Shown piece after piece: positions 1 to 9,400 of a stretch of DNA of 64,000 nt (position 1 is the first letter of the stretch; each line of letters opens with the position of its first letter). Source of the stretch: Mesostigma viride. Its lineage: Eukaryota > Streptophyta > Mesostigmatophyceae > Mesostigmatales > Mesostigmataceae. Position numbers and translations under genes: made by a program. The notes under the pieces were generated by a model that did no database searches, was not told the origin of the DNA, and was given only the letters and a program-made list of their open reading frames with translations. The stretch spans positions 2,829,021-2,893,020 of the forward strand of contig RPFO01000165.1 of the NCBI GenBank assembly GCA_009746045.1, in the 5' to 3' direction.

Positions 1-204
1 ACGGGGGTGGAGATAGGGGTCAACGCGACGGGCACGGTAGGGATCTCCGGGGGCGTCGGCGGCGCCCCCTCCACATCCATGGTGGAGATCGGGACGGGCA
101 CCACCAAGTTCCGACTAGTGGCCAACGGGGACGCGCTGGAGGTGTTCCGGTTTGTCAACGGCTCGGCGAACCCCGCCACCCCGCTGGCCGTGTTCCAAGC
201 GTAA
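1..204 (+). CDS. C-terminal end of a fibre-like protein (5' truncated by window)
   Basis: The frame is open from the first base and stops at 202-204, so only the last 67 residues are present. They are rich in Gly, Thr, Val and Ala, with short beta-type alternation (TGTVGISGG, GTGTTKFRLV) like the repetitive shafts of tail-fibre or adhesin proteins. The N-terminal part of the 1917-aa fibre protein at 9,560-15,313 has a similar style, so a virion surface fibre is the best guess. No catalytic motif is visible. Family membership cannot be fixed from such a short tail. Confidence 0.55.
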   Translation, partial: TGVEIGVNATGTVGISGGVGGAPSTSMVEIGTGTTKFRLVANGDALEVFRFVNGSANPATPLAVFQA

Positions 205-389
205 CCGGTGCCGTAACCGCTCTGAGGGCGGTTGCCGAGTTGGAGCGCTTTCCGTAACCGCTGCGGCACACTTTCCGTAACCGCCGCGGGGTTTCGAGGC
301 ACAATAAAAGGCCGCGGCCCCCCCATCTCGCCTCACTCTCTCCTCGCCACCGCTCACAAAGAAAAAGCAGCCCCGACCCGCCAACCACA
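205..389 (+). promoter_or_regulatory. Promoter region with three CCGTAACCGC repeats and a TATA-like box
   Basis: The gap before the bZIP-like gene holds three exact CCGTAACCGC copies at 211, 252 and 275, then ATAAAAG at 304-310, about 80 bases before the ATG at 390. Direct repeats followed by a TATA-like box suggest an upstream activator site plus core promoter. The same GCGG(A)-ATAAAAG arrangement recurs at 30,521-30,527. The binding factor is unknown. Confidence 0.5.
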
Positions 390-854
390 ATGGCCGCCGT
401 GTCCTCCAGCCTCTCCTCCTCCTCCTCGGACTGCTCCTCGTCCTCCTCGGACGACTCGGCCTCGTCCGCTCCCGTTTCTAGCGCCGAGCCCCGACAGAGG
501 CCCGCGATCGTGCTGCCGACCCCCGCCCAGGTCGCCGAAATCCAGGTCTTCCAGGCCCACATCCAGAAGCAGATGGAGGAGGTCAAGGGCAACCTCGCGG
601 ACTGGAAGATGAAGTGCAAGCGGGAGAAAGACGCCGCGAGGAAGCGCGCCAGTCGCGCCAGGGCCAAAATCGACAAGGAAAACGAGGCCCTCAAGTCGGC
701 CCTCGAGGCCGAGAAGAAGCTGTCCGCGTCGCTCAAGGAGCGGCTCGAGAAAGCCGAAACCGAACTCGCGAACGCCCGATGCGGGCTCGAGTCGGAGAGG
801 AAGAGGTGCAAGATGGACTTGCCCACCTCGTTCCTCCTGTCCGTGCGCCACTGA
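390..854 (+). CDS. bZIP-like basic coiled-coil protein
   Basis: 154 aa. Residues 1-30 are a Ser-rich acidic tract (runs of SSSSS, SDDSASS). Residues ~75-95 are strongly basic (KREKDAARKRASRARAK), and residues ~95-140 are a heptad-type coiled coil rich in Glu, Leu and Lys. A basic segment running straight into a coiled coil is the layout of bZIP DNA-binding proteins, but the canonical Asn-x7-Arg spacing is not clean, so the call is bZIP-like only. It has its own promoter (repeats plus ATAAAAG) and two AATAAA signals just after the stop. A role as viral transcription factor or DNA-packaging protein is inference. Confidence 0.6.
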   Translation: MAAVSSSLSSSSSDCSSSSSDDSASSAPVSSAEPRQRPAIVLPTPAQVAEIQVFQAHIQKQMEEVKGNLADWKMKCKREKDAARKRASRARAKIDKENEALKSALEAEKKLSASLKERLEKAETELANARCGLESERKRCKMDLPTSFLLSVRH

Positions 855-867
855 GTCGCGCGTGATA

Positions 868-900
868 AATAAACGTCTATTATTATTTGAAATGAATAAA
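868..900 (+). terminator. Tandem polyadenylation signals
   Basis: AATAAA occurs at 868-873 and 895-900, just after the stop of the bZIP-like gene at 854, separated by an AT-rich stretch. This suits eukaryotic-type 3' end formation. The rest of the gap to 1,134 shows nothing convincing. Confidence 0.55.
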
Positions 901-1134
901 GCATCTTTACCCAATCATGGTCCAATTGCCCGCTAGGGAAAATTGGCCGTTTGTAGGGGGTAGTAGTGTGGACCGAATCCCGTGCCTCCGATAGACGGTT
1001 GATGACCCCCCATCTGCTGCTCGTGTGCTAAGTACGGATCGGTGCCGTCCCGTTAGTGGCAAACGGGTACCCCCCCCAACACCTTGTGCGGAGGTCTGGC
1101 CGCCATTTAGTGCTTTCCACAATTTCTTAACACG

Positions 1135-2070
1135 TCAAACGGGTTCTTCGCGGTGCGGGAAGCAGGGAAGTCCACCATCGGTCTGGTGTTGTCCCGAGGT
1201 CGAGTTGCTGGACCCCCCGACATCGTTCACGGACCCTTGTTGTTGCTGTCCTCCCGAGTCGCCATTGTTCACGGACCCCTGCTGTTGCTGTCCTCCTGTT
1301 GCTGTAGGGTTTGCGCCTCCGTGGGCGCCACCGGAAAGCGTGGCCTTCTTGGGTCCAGTTGCCTGGCTGGATGTTGTGTTCCGTGAGCGAGCCCATTCCT
1401 CCTGTCGCCGCAACCATTCTTCCGCCTCGCGCGTATCCTCTTCATCGTCGTCGTGTTCCCCTTCCGTCACCTCCACGTCTGGCCTCTCCACGTCGCGATC
1501 CTTCCGTGCTTGTCTGGACCCTCCGCCATCGGTAACGGACCCTTGTTGTTGTTCCCCCGTACCAGATGTGGAGTTTCTGGACCCTTCGTTACCGGTCACG
1601 GGCCCGTGTTGTTGACCGCCTCCACCGCCCTGTCCCTCTTCGGAGCCACCACCGCCTCCACCGCCCTGTCCCTCTTCGGAGCCACCACCGCCTCCACCGC
1701 CATGTCCCTCTTCGGAGGTCCCTCTACCTAATGTGGCGGTCAATCCGGCAACTAACCCGGTGACTAACCCGGCGGCGCCCAAACCGGCCAGAGCGGGGTG
1801 TACGACCCTCATCGCGTCGGCCTCATCGATGTCATCCGCGGCGTCCGAAGATGCGAGAGAGGGTGTCGAGGAGGCGGCGACCACCGGGTCTTCGCCCTCT
1901 TCTCTCTCCCCCTCGCCCCCCCTCGACACGCCCAGGCCCATCGACCGTCTCAACCATTTCCACAAGAGTAGAAGCTGGGGAAGATTGGAGCTATCCCCAA
2001 AGGGCGACAGTGACTCGTTTATCTTGTCAGTCACCAGCAACAGGAGCGCGTGTCGTGCTTCGATGCTCAT
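1135..2070 (-). CDS. Low-complexity protein with one membrane segment and Gly/Gln repeats
   Basis: 311 aa, unrecognised. Residues ~1-45 are Leu-rich and helical. A hydrophobic Ala/Gly/Leu/Val segment at ~92-115 is long enough to span a membrane. After it come near-perfect repeats of GGGGGGGSEEGQ (three units), then several QQQQGSV/QQQGSVTD repeats and an acidic-basic helical patch (~195-235). The Gly-rich repeats form a collapsed low-complexity tail. Such proteins are often virion membrane or matrix components, but no homologous family is recognised. The frame holds over more than 900 bases despite homopolymers, which supports real coding. Confidence 0.55.
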   Translation of the reverse strand: MSIEARHALLLLVTDKINESLSPFGDSSNLPQLLLLWKWLRRSMGLGVSRGGEGEREEGEDPVVAASSTPSLASSDAADDIDEADAMRVVHPALAGLGAAGLVTGLVAGLTATLGRGTSEEGHGGGGGGGSEEGQGGGGGGGSEEGQGGGGGQQHGPVTGNEGSRNSTSGTGEQQQGSVTDGGGSRQARKDRDVERPDVEVTEGEHDDDEEDTREAEEWLRRQEEWARSRNTTSSQATGPKKATLSGGAHGGANPTATGGQQQQGSVNNGDSGGQQQQGSVNDVGGSSNSTSGQHQTDGGLPCFPHREEPV

Positions 2071-2144
2071 TTACATGTAGGAGGACAAAAGAATTGGATG
2101 GCCCGGGTTCTGTGCAAAGTTGTCCGGTCAGGTTTTGGACGACT

Positions 2145-3068
2145 TCAAGCGGCCAACTTAATTCTGGCATCCCTGTTCCATGCCTGGTTCGACAGCATAA
2201 GGCGCTTGTTCTTGGCGGCGAACTCCGGTCCGCGGTACTCGCGCGCCTCCTCGTAGTGACCCAGCTTCTTGAGACCCGGCGTCAGGGCCTCTACGATGTC
2301 CATGGCCGCCTTCTCCGGGTCGCCCCCCTTCGACACCATGGACAGGTGTCGCTGGTGGAAGAATTCGGTCAAGGAACACATCCCGTCCGTGAACGTGTCG
2401 CGGGTTGCCTGGCTCTTCTTCGTGAGCCCCTGGTCCCTCCTGTAGTCGGCGGTGTACTCGTACCCCGTCGCCAGTTTGTTGGCGTTATTGTTAACGATGG
2501 CGTACAATCGAGCCGGGACGGGCTGGGAGCTGCTGTCCTTGATGGCGCGCATGTCCAGTTTCGTCTTCTCGCAGGCCTTGATGCGAGGGGCCTCTGTGAC
2601 TTGCTGGCGGGGCAGAGGCGTGAACTCCTCGCCGGTCTTCTCGCGATACCTCTCGTGCAGGTCCTGGATGAGCCCCGGGTCCGCGTCCAGGTACTTCTCC
2701 AGCAGCACCGCCATGGAGTGGCGGAAGGTGGCGGCCTTCTTACCGGGCAAGAGCTGGATGATCTTGATGACACCTTGTCGGTCGGTGACGGGCGTGTCTC
2801 GCTGCCCTGGACCGGGGAATTTGAGGTGTACACAAACAGAGTAAACCTCTCGATGCTCCTCCCTTAACCGTGAAAAGGCGGTGTTGGCGTGAATGCCAGC
2901 ATTTTTTGTGAGTGTACCATCCTCCTGGGTGAACAAAACATGTTTGATGACGTCGATAACTGAAATCTTTCCATCCGGCGTCACGCGGATCTTGTTGGCA
3001 AAAGGATCCTGGTCGCCATCCGGAAGTGCATGGACAGGCTGTAAATACTGAACGACAATTTGAGACAT
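2145..3068 (-). CDS. KFPG/GQRDTPV-family protein, paralog 1
   Basis: 307 aa from the ATG at 3,068 (MSQIV...). Residues ~20-40 read FANKIRVTPDGKISVIDVIK, and ~85-125 carry KFPGPGQRDTPV, then DRQGVIKIIQLLPGKKAA and YLDAD. It is a clear paralog of the gene at 18,646-19,554. I recall proteins with FKFPGxGQRDTPV and LPGxxAA from brown algae and large algal viruses, where they resemble KilA/BRO-type DNA-binding proteins, but the exact Pfam family is not certain. The C-terminal half is helical and charged. A DNA-binding or regulatory role is inferred only. No intron is evident. Confidence 0.7.
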   Translation of the reverse strand: MSQIVVQYLQPVHALPDGDQDPFANKIRVTPDGKISVIDVIKHVLFTQEDGTLTKNAGIHANTAFSRLREEHREVYSVCVHLKFPGPGQRDTPVTDRQGVIKIIQLLPGKKAATFRHSMAVLLEKYLDADPGLIQDLHERYREKTGEEFTPLPRQQVTEAPRIKACEKTKLDMRAIKDSSSQPVPARLYAIVNNNANKLATGYEYTADYRRDQGLTKKSQATRDTFTDGMCSLTEFFHQRHLSMVSKGGDPEKAAMDIVEALTPGLKKLGHYEEAREYRGPEFAAKNKRLMLSNQAWNRDARIKLAA

Positions 3069-3126
3069 GTTAAGCAAGTGTTCTTATGAATTGATACACA
3101 GAAATTAGAATACTCAAAATAAACGC

Positions 3127-3290
3127 GAAGAGCTGGATGATCTTGATTACCCCTTGTCGATCCGTGACAGGTGTGTCTCGCCGCCTGGCTCAGGGAAATT
3201 TTCAGAGACCACGGGTGGTGGTCGCTTCCGAACGCATTTCTCGAGCCGTGAGAGGGATTCGGAAGCTTCCTTAACAGTGAAAATTCACAT
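3127..3290 (-). pseudogene. Relic fragment of a third KFPG-family gene
   Basis: The minus strand matches the KFPG/GQRDTPV core of the neighbouring gene at nucleotide level: the stretch at 3,129-3,180 copies the sequence at 2,747-2,805 with scattered changes, and translates to a frame-broken version of PGxGQRDTPV-DRxGVIKIxQL. Start, end and most of the N and C termini are missing. It lies directly upstream of the intact paralog, which suggests an old tandem duplication that decayed. Confidence 0.65.
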
Positions 3291-4373
3291 TGGTGGGGTG
3301 TTCACGATGTCGTTTTGATACAAGTCGGATGCTATGTGCTCGTCGATTCGGGGCCATTCCAGACCGGCCGCGCGACGGACACCCCTGCGGTCTGCTTTCA
3401 GGTCGTGCATGGCGTTGAACATGTCGCGCCGAGTTTGTTCGTCCATCGCCCGCAGTCCTCGAGTCCTGTCAATGACGTATTCCGGGTTTCCGTTAAAGGT
3501 ACTGTCTAAAGTGAATTCCTGTCCTACCCCTCTGCTAAGATATCCCCCTCGATCCCATACCCGCTGAACGTCGCCGCGAGGTGGTCGAAAACGATGCGCG
3601 GGCTCTCTGCTGTTGTCCCGAGCCTCCACCTCGGCGGGGATCATTGCGGATAGTTCAGCCCTGTGACGCTTTTCGTCGGCATCATCCCGTCGCTTTCTTA
3701 GCTCGTGCCATCGTAAAGCGCGGTCGCCCGTGTTCGACAGCGGCGGGTGTAACGGGTCCTCCCCTTGTTCGCCCAGGAAAAGGGACAAAGTAACGTCGGG
3801 GCGGGTGAGATGGTGGTTGCCTGGATTCGGGGGAGGTTCACCGAGCACACGACTGACGCGGTTAGCATAGGCGTGCCGTTTGGCTATATCGCGTTTTGCG
3901 TCCCACGTTTTGTGGAGGGCTTGGTTGTACGCCCTTGCGCTTTGACGCACGAGGGTTGTGGCGGCTTCAAAATCGTGTGGATCGACATAAATACCGGTCA
4001 TTTCGGCGGCGTCCGCCCTGTTTTGAGCAACCCTCTCCTCTCTCAGCGCTCGTTCGAACCTCGCATCGGCCTGACGCGGGGCGGCGTCCACTACCGCCCC
4101 CGCAGAATCTCTGCTCATTAGCGACAATTGCTTCAGTTCTGCCTTAGACGGATTCCTTTTCATGATGTACTCGCCAAGGATCCTTCTCTGCAACCCGCCC
4201 GGCAAGGACGTCAGTGACGCCTCCCCTTCATCCGTGCCCACACCGAGGGTTTGCATCCTTTCGTTAAGTGCCTCTATATCCACGCCTTCGCTCTCTGTTT
4301 TCATGGCCACTCTGTGTCTTTTGACCACCTTCCTTTTTTCTGCGGAGAGCCTCTTTTTCGTGTTTGCACCCAT
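3285..4373 (-). CDS. F-box-like protein
   Basis: 362 aa. The N terminus (1-30) is very basic (TKKRLSAEKRKVVKRHR), resembling a nuclear localisation signal. Residues ~55-100 read SLTSLPGGLQRRILGEYIM...LKQLSLMSRD, which fits an F-box: LP-x2-L-x3-IL, then L-x2-LS-x2-SR. The rest is charged, helical and Arg/Asp-rich with no recognised domain. F-box proteins recruit substrates to SCF ubiquitin ligases, and viral copies often redirect host degradation. The gene at 16,722 has a second F-box-like segment. The start ATG at 4,373 is divergent from the gene at 4,504, so they probably share a promoter. Confidence 0.55.
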   Translation of the reverse strand: MGANTKKRLSAEKRKVVKRHRVAMKTESEGVDIEALNERMQTLGVGTDEGEASLTSLPGGLQRRILGEYIMKRNPSKAELKQLSLMSRDSAGAVVDAAPRQADARFERALREERVAQNRADAAEMTGIYVDPHDFEAATTLVRQSARAYNQALHKTWDAKRDIAKRHAYANRVSRVLGEPPPNPGNHHLTRPDVTLSLFLGEQGEDPLHPPLSNTGDRALRWHELRKRRDDADEKRHRAELSAMIPAEVEARDNSREPAHRFRPPRGDVQRVWDRGGYLSRGVGQEFTLDSTFNGNPEYVIDRTRGLRAMDEQTRRDMFNAMHDLKADRRGVRRAAGLEWPRIDEHIASDLYQNDIVNTPPM

Positions 4374-4503
4374 AGATTATCATCATAATAACAACCCAGA
4401 TTATTAAAGTCTTGACAGACATTCCGCACCCCGAGCGCGTTCAGAGACGGGTCGAAAAAAACTCACCCCCAGGTGTAATCCCACCCTACTACTAGAACCA
4501 ACC
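4374..4503. promoter_or_regulatory. Divergent promoter region
   Basis: 130 bases separate two divergent ATGs. The side near the minus-strand gene is AT-rich (ATTATCATCATAATAA). The side near the plus-strand gene has an A-run and pyrimidine-rich leader. No classic TATA box is clear on the plus strand. Confidence 0.4.
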
Positions 4504-5391
4504 ATGAAGGACTTCAGGCCCGCGGTCGGCGTTCCCGCCCTGCGTCTGGGAGTGGCGTCCTCGGGGGTCATACCCAAAAGGTACTACGGCGGACTAACGA
4601 TCGCCAAGCTCCGAAAGATAGCCATCATGCAAGGGATCGTGCCCCTGCGGAACCTCACCAAGCGCCAGCTCGAGTGCTCCGTCTACGCCAATCAGTGCGC
4701 CATGCGGATCCAGCGGTGGGTCAGGCGCACCGTTCTCAGGAAGTGGAGGGCGCGCAAGTGTATAGCCCGGCGCCTGGCCCTCATCCCCCACAACAGAGAG
4801 GACCCCATCCTCATGGAGCCCCTGCCCCCCAAGGAGAGGGTATTCAAGTTCGTGCGGCCCAACCGCCAGGTCGTCGGGTTCGACGCCCTCAGCCTCGTGG
4901 ACTACATCAACTCCTCCGGCAAGTTCGAGGACCCGGTCACCCGCATCCCCTTCCACCCCGCGGACCTGTGGAGGCTGGACAAGCAAGTGCGCGACCTGGG
5001 ATACCAGAGGCATTCCACGCTGCACCTCATGCAGCACCCAGAGCTCGTCAAGGCGATGAGGGAGCACGAGTCGCTCGTGTGCGGCCTCGAGCGGATCGCC
5101 ACCGACGTCGTCGAGATGATGGTGGAAATCGGGGGGGAGGACGGGGAGGTCGTGTCGCCCGACATCATCAACATTGTCAACATGGACTACCTTCCGCAAT
5201 GGCACGTGTACTTCGCCCACCTGGTCATACTCGACCACCACGCGGCCTCGGTCATGCTCGACGACCACAGGCAGAAGGTGGAGGCTGCCATCCGCGCGTG
5301 CGGGGAATGGCAGGAGGGGAAGAGGCGCGTGCTGCAGTACGTGCTGACCGCCCTGAGCCTACACCGCGTATACCCGGCCCTCGCGTTGTGA
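4504..5391 (+). CDS. SAP/IQ-like protein with a U-box-like DPI...DPVT module
   Basis: 295 aa. Residues ~27-55 (YYGGLTIAKLRKIAIMQGI...) look like a SAP-type DNA-binding helix pair. Residues ~60-90 (CAMRIQRWVRRTVLRKWRARK) are a basic IQ-like helix. Residues ~98-150 contain EDPILMEPL, then VVGFDALSLVDYI, then FEDPVTRIPF, the spacing of a degenerate RING/U-box fold lacking zinc ligands. I recall this architecture from giant-virus proteins but cannot name the family. The remaining ~140 residues are helical. Its stop lies only four bases from the stop of the convergent fibre gene at 5,396, typical of dense viral packing. Confidence 0.6.
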   Translation: MKDFRPAVGVPALRLGVASSGVIPKRYYGGLTIAKLRKIAIMQGIVPLRNLTKRQLECSVYANQCAMRIQRWVRRTVLRKWRARKCIARRLALIPHNREDPILMEPLPPKERVFKFVRPNRQVVGFDALSLVDYINSSGKFEDPVTRIPFHPADLWRLDKQVRDLGYQRHSTLHLMQHPELVKAMREHESLVCGLERIATDVVEMMVEIGGEDGEVVSPDIINIVNMDYLPQWHVYFAHLVILDHHAASVMLDDHRQKVEAAIRACGEWQEGKRRVLQYVLTALSLHRVYPALAL

Positions 5392-5395
5392 CCAG

Positions 5396-6445
5396 TTAAG
5401 CCGAGTAAGAGAAACCGTACCACCTGATGCGATAGGGGTTCAGGTCTGCGGGGTCGTTCTCGCCCGCCACGGTGCCAGCAGGCACCTCCAGCCCTATGAA
5501 CCCGCTGTTTGTGCCCGCGACCGCCGTCTTGTCCAGCGTGAGGGTGTACGTGGTGCCGCTCCCGTCCACCGGCGAGATGCCCGTCACGGGGACGCTCGCG
5601 GGCGCCTCTCCCAGTCTCAGGAACTTGGCCACGAACCCGCTATCCTGGAAGCCGGCGACCGAGCGGGTCCACGTGACCACCATCTTGAAGACGTTCTTGA
5701 GGCCGTTGCCCACGGGATCGACGGGCGCGCCGTTAGAGTCCTGAAAGGACAAGTACATCTGCAAAGGCTCCTGGAAAGTGTAGGATAGCGTGTTGTTGTG
5801 GGCGGCCGATGGTCTCTCGTTGGCATCCAGGGCCGCACCCTCCTCGATGTAGACGTTCAACTGCCCCACAGGCACCATCAGGCGTGCCGGGCTGTAATTG
5901 AATTCCAAACGATAATTCCTGGCATCCAAAGCCGTAAAGGCGCCCTTTGAAGCAAACAGGCCATCCATGAGCGCCTGGTAGTCGTAGTCCCACTGCTTTG
6001 TGGGGTCGGGGTCCGCCACCCGGAACTTTATGGCGTCCGCAGTGAACCCCGTCACGTCGCGCGGGAAGCTCACGTCCACCTTCAGAAGCATGTCCCAGGC
6101 GGTGTCCGGCTCCCGCCTGGATATGGTGATGGTCGGGTAGTACGGCGTCGGCTGCGTGAACCGCAGGTTCCACTGGGTGTCCGCGTTCGTGTTGTCCTCC
6201 CCCACCGTCGTCAGAGAGCCGGCCGGGAGGAAAAGCTTGATCATGCCCTCCTTCACCGTGGCGGGGATCGCGCCCCTGGCCATGAACAGGTCGTAGACGC
6301 TGGCCGTGACGGGCACGGCGGACTGCACAGTCAGCGGGATGTTCTCGGCGGTCACCTCGTCCGTGAACGTGGCTTGAAACAGCTGGGGCAAGACGCCCAA
6401 TACGTCGCGAGAGAACGTGACGCGCACCGTGATCGTGTCGGTCAT
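5396..6445 (-). CDS. Ig-like-domain surface fibre protein (small paralog)
   Basis: 349 aa made of about three beta-sandwich repeats. Diagnostic pieces are VTFSRDVLGVLPQLFQATF near residue 8, VSFPRDVTGFTADAIKFRV near 130 and MVVTWTRSVAGFQDSGFVAKF near 245, each starting an Ig-like unit of the form V-x-F-x-R-D/S-V-x-F. The 1013-aa neighbour repeats the same order of units and is a clear paralog lacking here only the LamG-like inserts. No signal peptide or membrane anchor is visible, so it is probably a virion surface or attachment protein assembled in the host cell. Ligand specificity cannot be read. Confidence 0.7.
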   Translation of the reverse strand: MTDTITVRVTFSRDVLGVLPQLFQATFTDEVTAENIPLTVQSAVPVTASVYDLFMARGAIPATVKEGMIKLFLPAGSLTTVGEDNTNADTQWNLRFTQPTPYYPTITISRREPDTAWDMLLKVDVSFPRDVTGFTADAIKFRVADPDPTKQWDYDYQALMDGLFASKGAFTALDARNYRLEFNYSPARLMVPVGQLNVYIEEGAALDANERPSAAHNNTLSYTFQEPLQMYLSFQDSNGAPVDPVGNGLKNVFKMVVTWTRSVAGFQDSGFVAKFLRLGEAPASVPVTGISPVDGSGTTYTLTLDKTAVAGTNSGFIGLEVPAGTVAGENDPADLNPYRIRWYGFSYSA

Positions 6446-6486
6446 TCTTACAACTTCTTACAACGTGGCGGGGATATTTTTTTGCT

Positions 6487-9400
6487 CTACAGGAGCGCGG
6501 CCCACTTGGTCACGAGGAGACTGTGAATTGCCGCTCTGGCGTCTGTGGATAGCACGCGATTGTAGTATAATATTTCAGCATAATCGCAATATCCTTCTGT
6601 AGGACCTGAAGGGGACAACCCAACACCATTAATGTGCATTTTGGCGTCGGAGGCGACGTTTGGCATGGCGCCACTGACCGTGCCAAGCTGAACCATGTCT
6701 TTCCATACTGTTCTGTTTCCAGATGCATTTGTGGCGTGGAGCTCGGTTATCAAGTAAAATTTTGACCACGGATCGCTGTGGGGAAAAATAGTAATATGCG
6801 AATTCACGCCAGAGGAAAAAACACCCTCGGAGATACCGTGATTTATGTAGGATTCGTCTTCTCGACCAATCCAGATGGCGGTGTGGGAAGCGGGTGATAT
6901 TCCTTTCCTTGCGACGTAAAAAAGTGTGTACGGACCAACGGGCATCACAGCGTCCATAACTAGAGAATCGGAATCCGTAAACGACGCGTACACTTCTGTT
7001 GAAGACTTAATATATGTGGGCCTATCATCGACACTGGGTGCCGCAAAGATCCGTTCAGTGGAAGATTTGCTTTTAATGGATTGAATGTACTGCCCGTTCG
7101 ACGTGACGGCGACAGCCCCCTCGACATCCTGGTACATCGTTGAGACATCTGAAAAATCCACCCAAATGTCTGGAAATCCCAACAATGCCGCGGCCCACTT
7201 AGCCATTAGGGCAGCATTTATGATTGCCATCTCCACATCTGACAAAGCACGTTGGTAATATAGAAACTCTCCAAACTCAACTTCACCTCTGGCGTCGTTT
7301 AAGAGCACAGTCGCGTCGGGGCGCGACCGAGTTGAAACATCAACTCCCTCTTTATGATCTACTATGACACCGTTTCTCCAGGCTGTCTTTTTGTCTGATG
7401 TGTACCGAACAGAAACCACGAAAAAAACAGGCCAAGTTAATCCGGTGTCATAAATTGTGATTTGCCCGTTGACATCGTCATAAGTGTTCAACCAACCAGT
7501 CACAAATGGTCTATTGGAGTGTGATGAACCCAAACTCTGACCCGCAACACGGTGATAGTCCGCAGGTATGCTGTCACCGTCTTCTATATTGAGAATAGAG
7601 TGCCACGGCTTGTATGCACCTTTCTTGGCTACATAAAACAGGGAATGAGCACCGTGATGCATGATCTGTTCCTGTCGTAAACCTTGGTACGAAATTTTAA
7701 ACAACACGTGCCTAGAGGAGGGTGTGAGGACGTACCAGCAATTTCCAGAAAACGTGTATTGATTTATAGTTTTGCTTTTCGCGGCCCGTATGCGCTGTCC
7801 ATCACCTGTGACGAGCGTGGTCTTAGACGTGTCTGTGTACAAGGTTCCGGCATCTGCAAAATCCAACCAGATTTGGGGGTCTAGGAAAGGGGATTCTGCA
7901 TACACAAACAAATGGTATCGGACTAAATACGCGTTAGACACGGTGGGGGCCACTGCGTCAAACACGGTCTCTTTGTAAACCTCTAGGCCAATGAACCCGT
8001 CGTCCCCCCCCACCTCTGTCTTGTCGACAAGTAGCGTGTATGTCGCCCCAGACGACGAAGCGGGCGTCACCTTTGTGACCGGCACCGTGACGGGTTCGAC
8101 GCCGGCTCGGACGTACTTCACCTGGAAACCGCTCGTCTGGAAGTCGCTCACGGCTCTATTCCAAGTCACCACCATCTGAAACCAGTTCTGCAGCCCATTG
8201 CCCGTCGGATCCAGCGCCCGTCCCACCACGTCCTGGAACGATAGCGAAAACCGAAGCGGCTCAGGGTACTCGATCGTGGTGTTGTTCGCGGAACTCGCCT
8301 TGTCGTTTGCGTCCGTCGCCGCGCCCTCTTCCACGGCCACGTTCAGCGAGCCCTTCGGCACCTCCGTCGTGTCCAGGTCGAACTCCAGGCAGAACTCTCT
8401 GGCCTTTCTCTGCGAGTACGTCTCCCGCCAGCCGTACACCAGCGTGTTCGAGTCCGAGACGGCCGTCCCCGCGATCACCCGCGCGTCCGTGTACCATATC
8501 GACCACCCCGCGACGCCCTGAGACAGTCGCAGCTGTCCGTATCCCATATAACTGTCGTTGGACGAGCCGATCAGCGCACCGTCCTTGTACACCTTGAAGG
8601 CGGACCCCTCGTTCGTTACGGCAAGGTGAAAGGGCGCAGAGTCGACCGTCGCGGTCGTCGTGAAGGCGTTGTTGCCGTCATAGAAACGCAAGTGGCCGTC
8701 GTTCGTCACCTTCACGTCCGCGTACCCGTACTCTATCAGGTCCTTGTCCCCCCCGGTGGAAGTGGACAGGTCCTGCTGGGGGATCACGAGCACCGACAGC
8801 GTGAATGTGCCGTACGGGAGGCCGCTCGTCACCGGGCTCGCCCCCTCGCCCACCTTTATGACACCGTCCGCCACCACCAAAGGGTCCCCGCCTCCCGTGA
8901 AGGACTTTGCGGGCGTCCCCACGGTGCTCTCCGCGGACTCGGTGAACTCCCAGCGGTACGTGTCCGCCCCGCTGGAGAGCATGGACAGCGGCACCAGCGA
9001 GTCGCCCAGGGGGCCCGCGAACACCCCGGTGAACAGCCCCCTCGTCAGGCACGGGCATTCGTCCCCCAGCTCGAACTTCCACCCCTTGGCGGATTCCGGG
9101 GCCTGCTGTCGGATCTTGATGCTGTCGGACGCGAATCCCGTGACGTCGCGCGGGAATGTGATGTCCGCTTTCATGTACTTCACCGCGCCCTGGTCCGGCG
9201 CGCGGGTGGACACCTGGATGGACGGCTGGTAGGGCGTCGCTTGGAGGAAGTCCACCGTCACCCATGTGTCCGCGTTCGTGTCTCCTGCGGCGTCGAGGAC
9301 ACCTGCGGGGAGGTACAGTGTGATTGTACCGGCCGCGACGGTCGCGCTCACGCCGCTCTTGTCGATCGTTATGTCGTAGACGCTCGCGGAGACCGGAGCG

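Noticed and set aside
155-925. 256-aa minus-strand frame opposite the bZIP-like gene
   Set aside because: Ser/Arg-rich shadow of the GC-rich coding strand without a domain.
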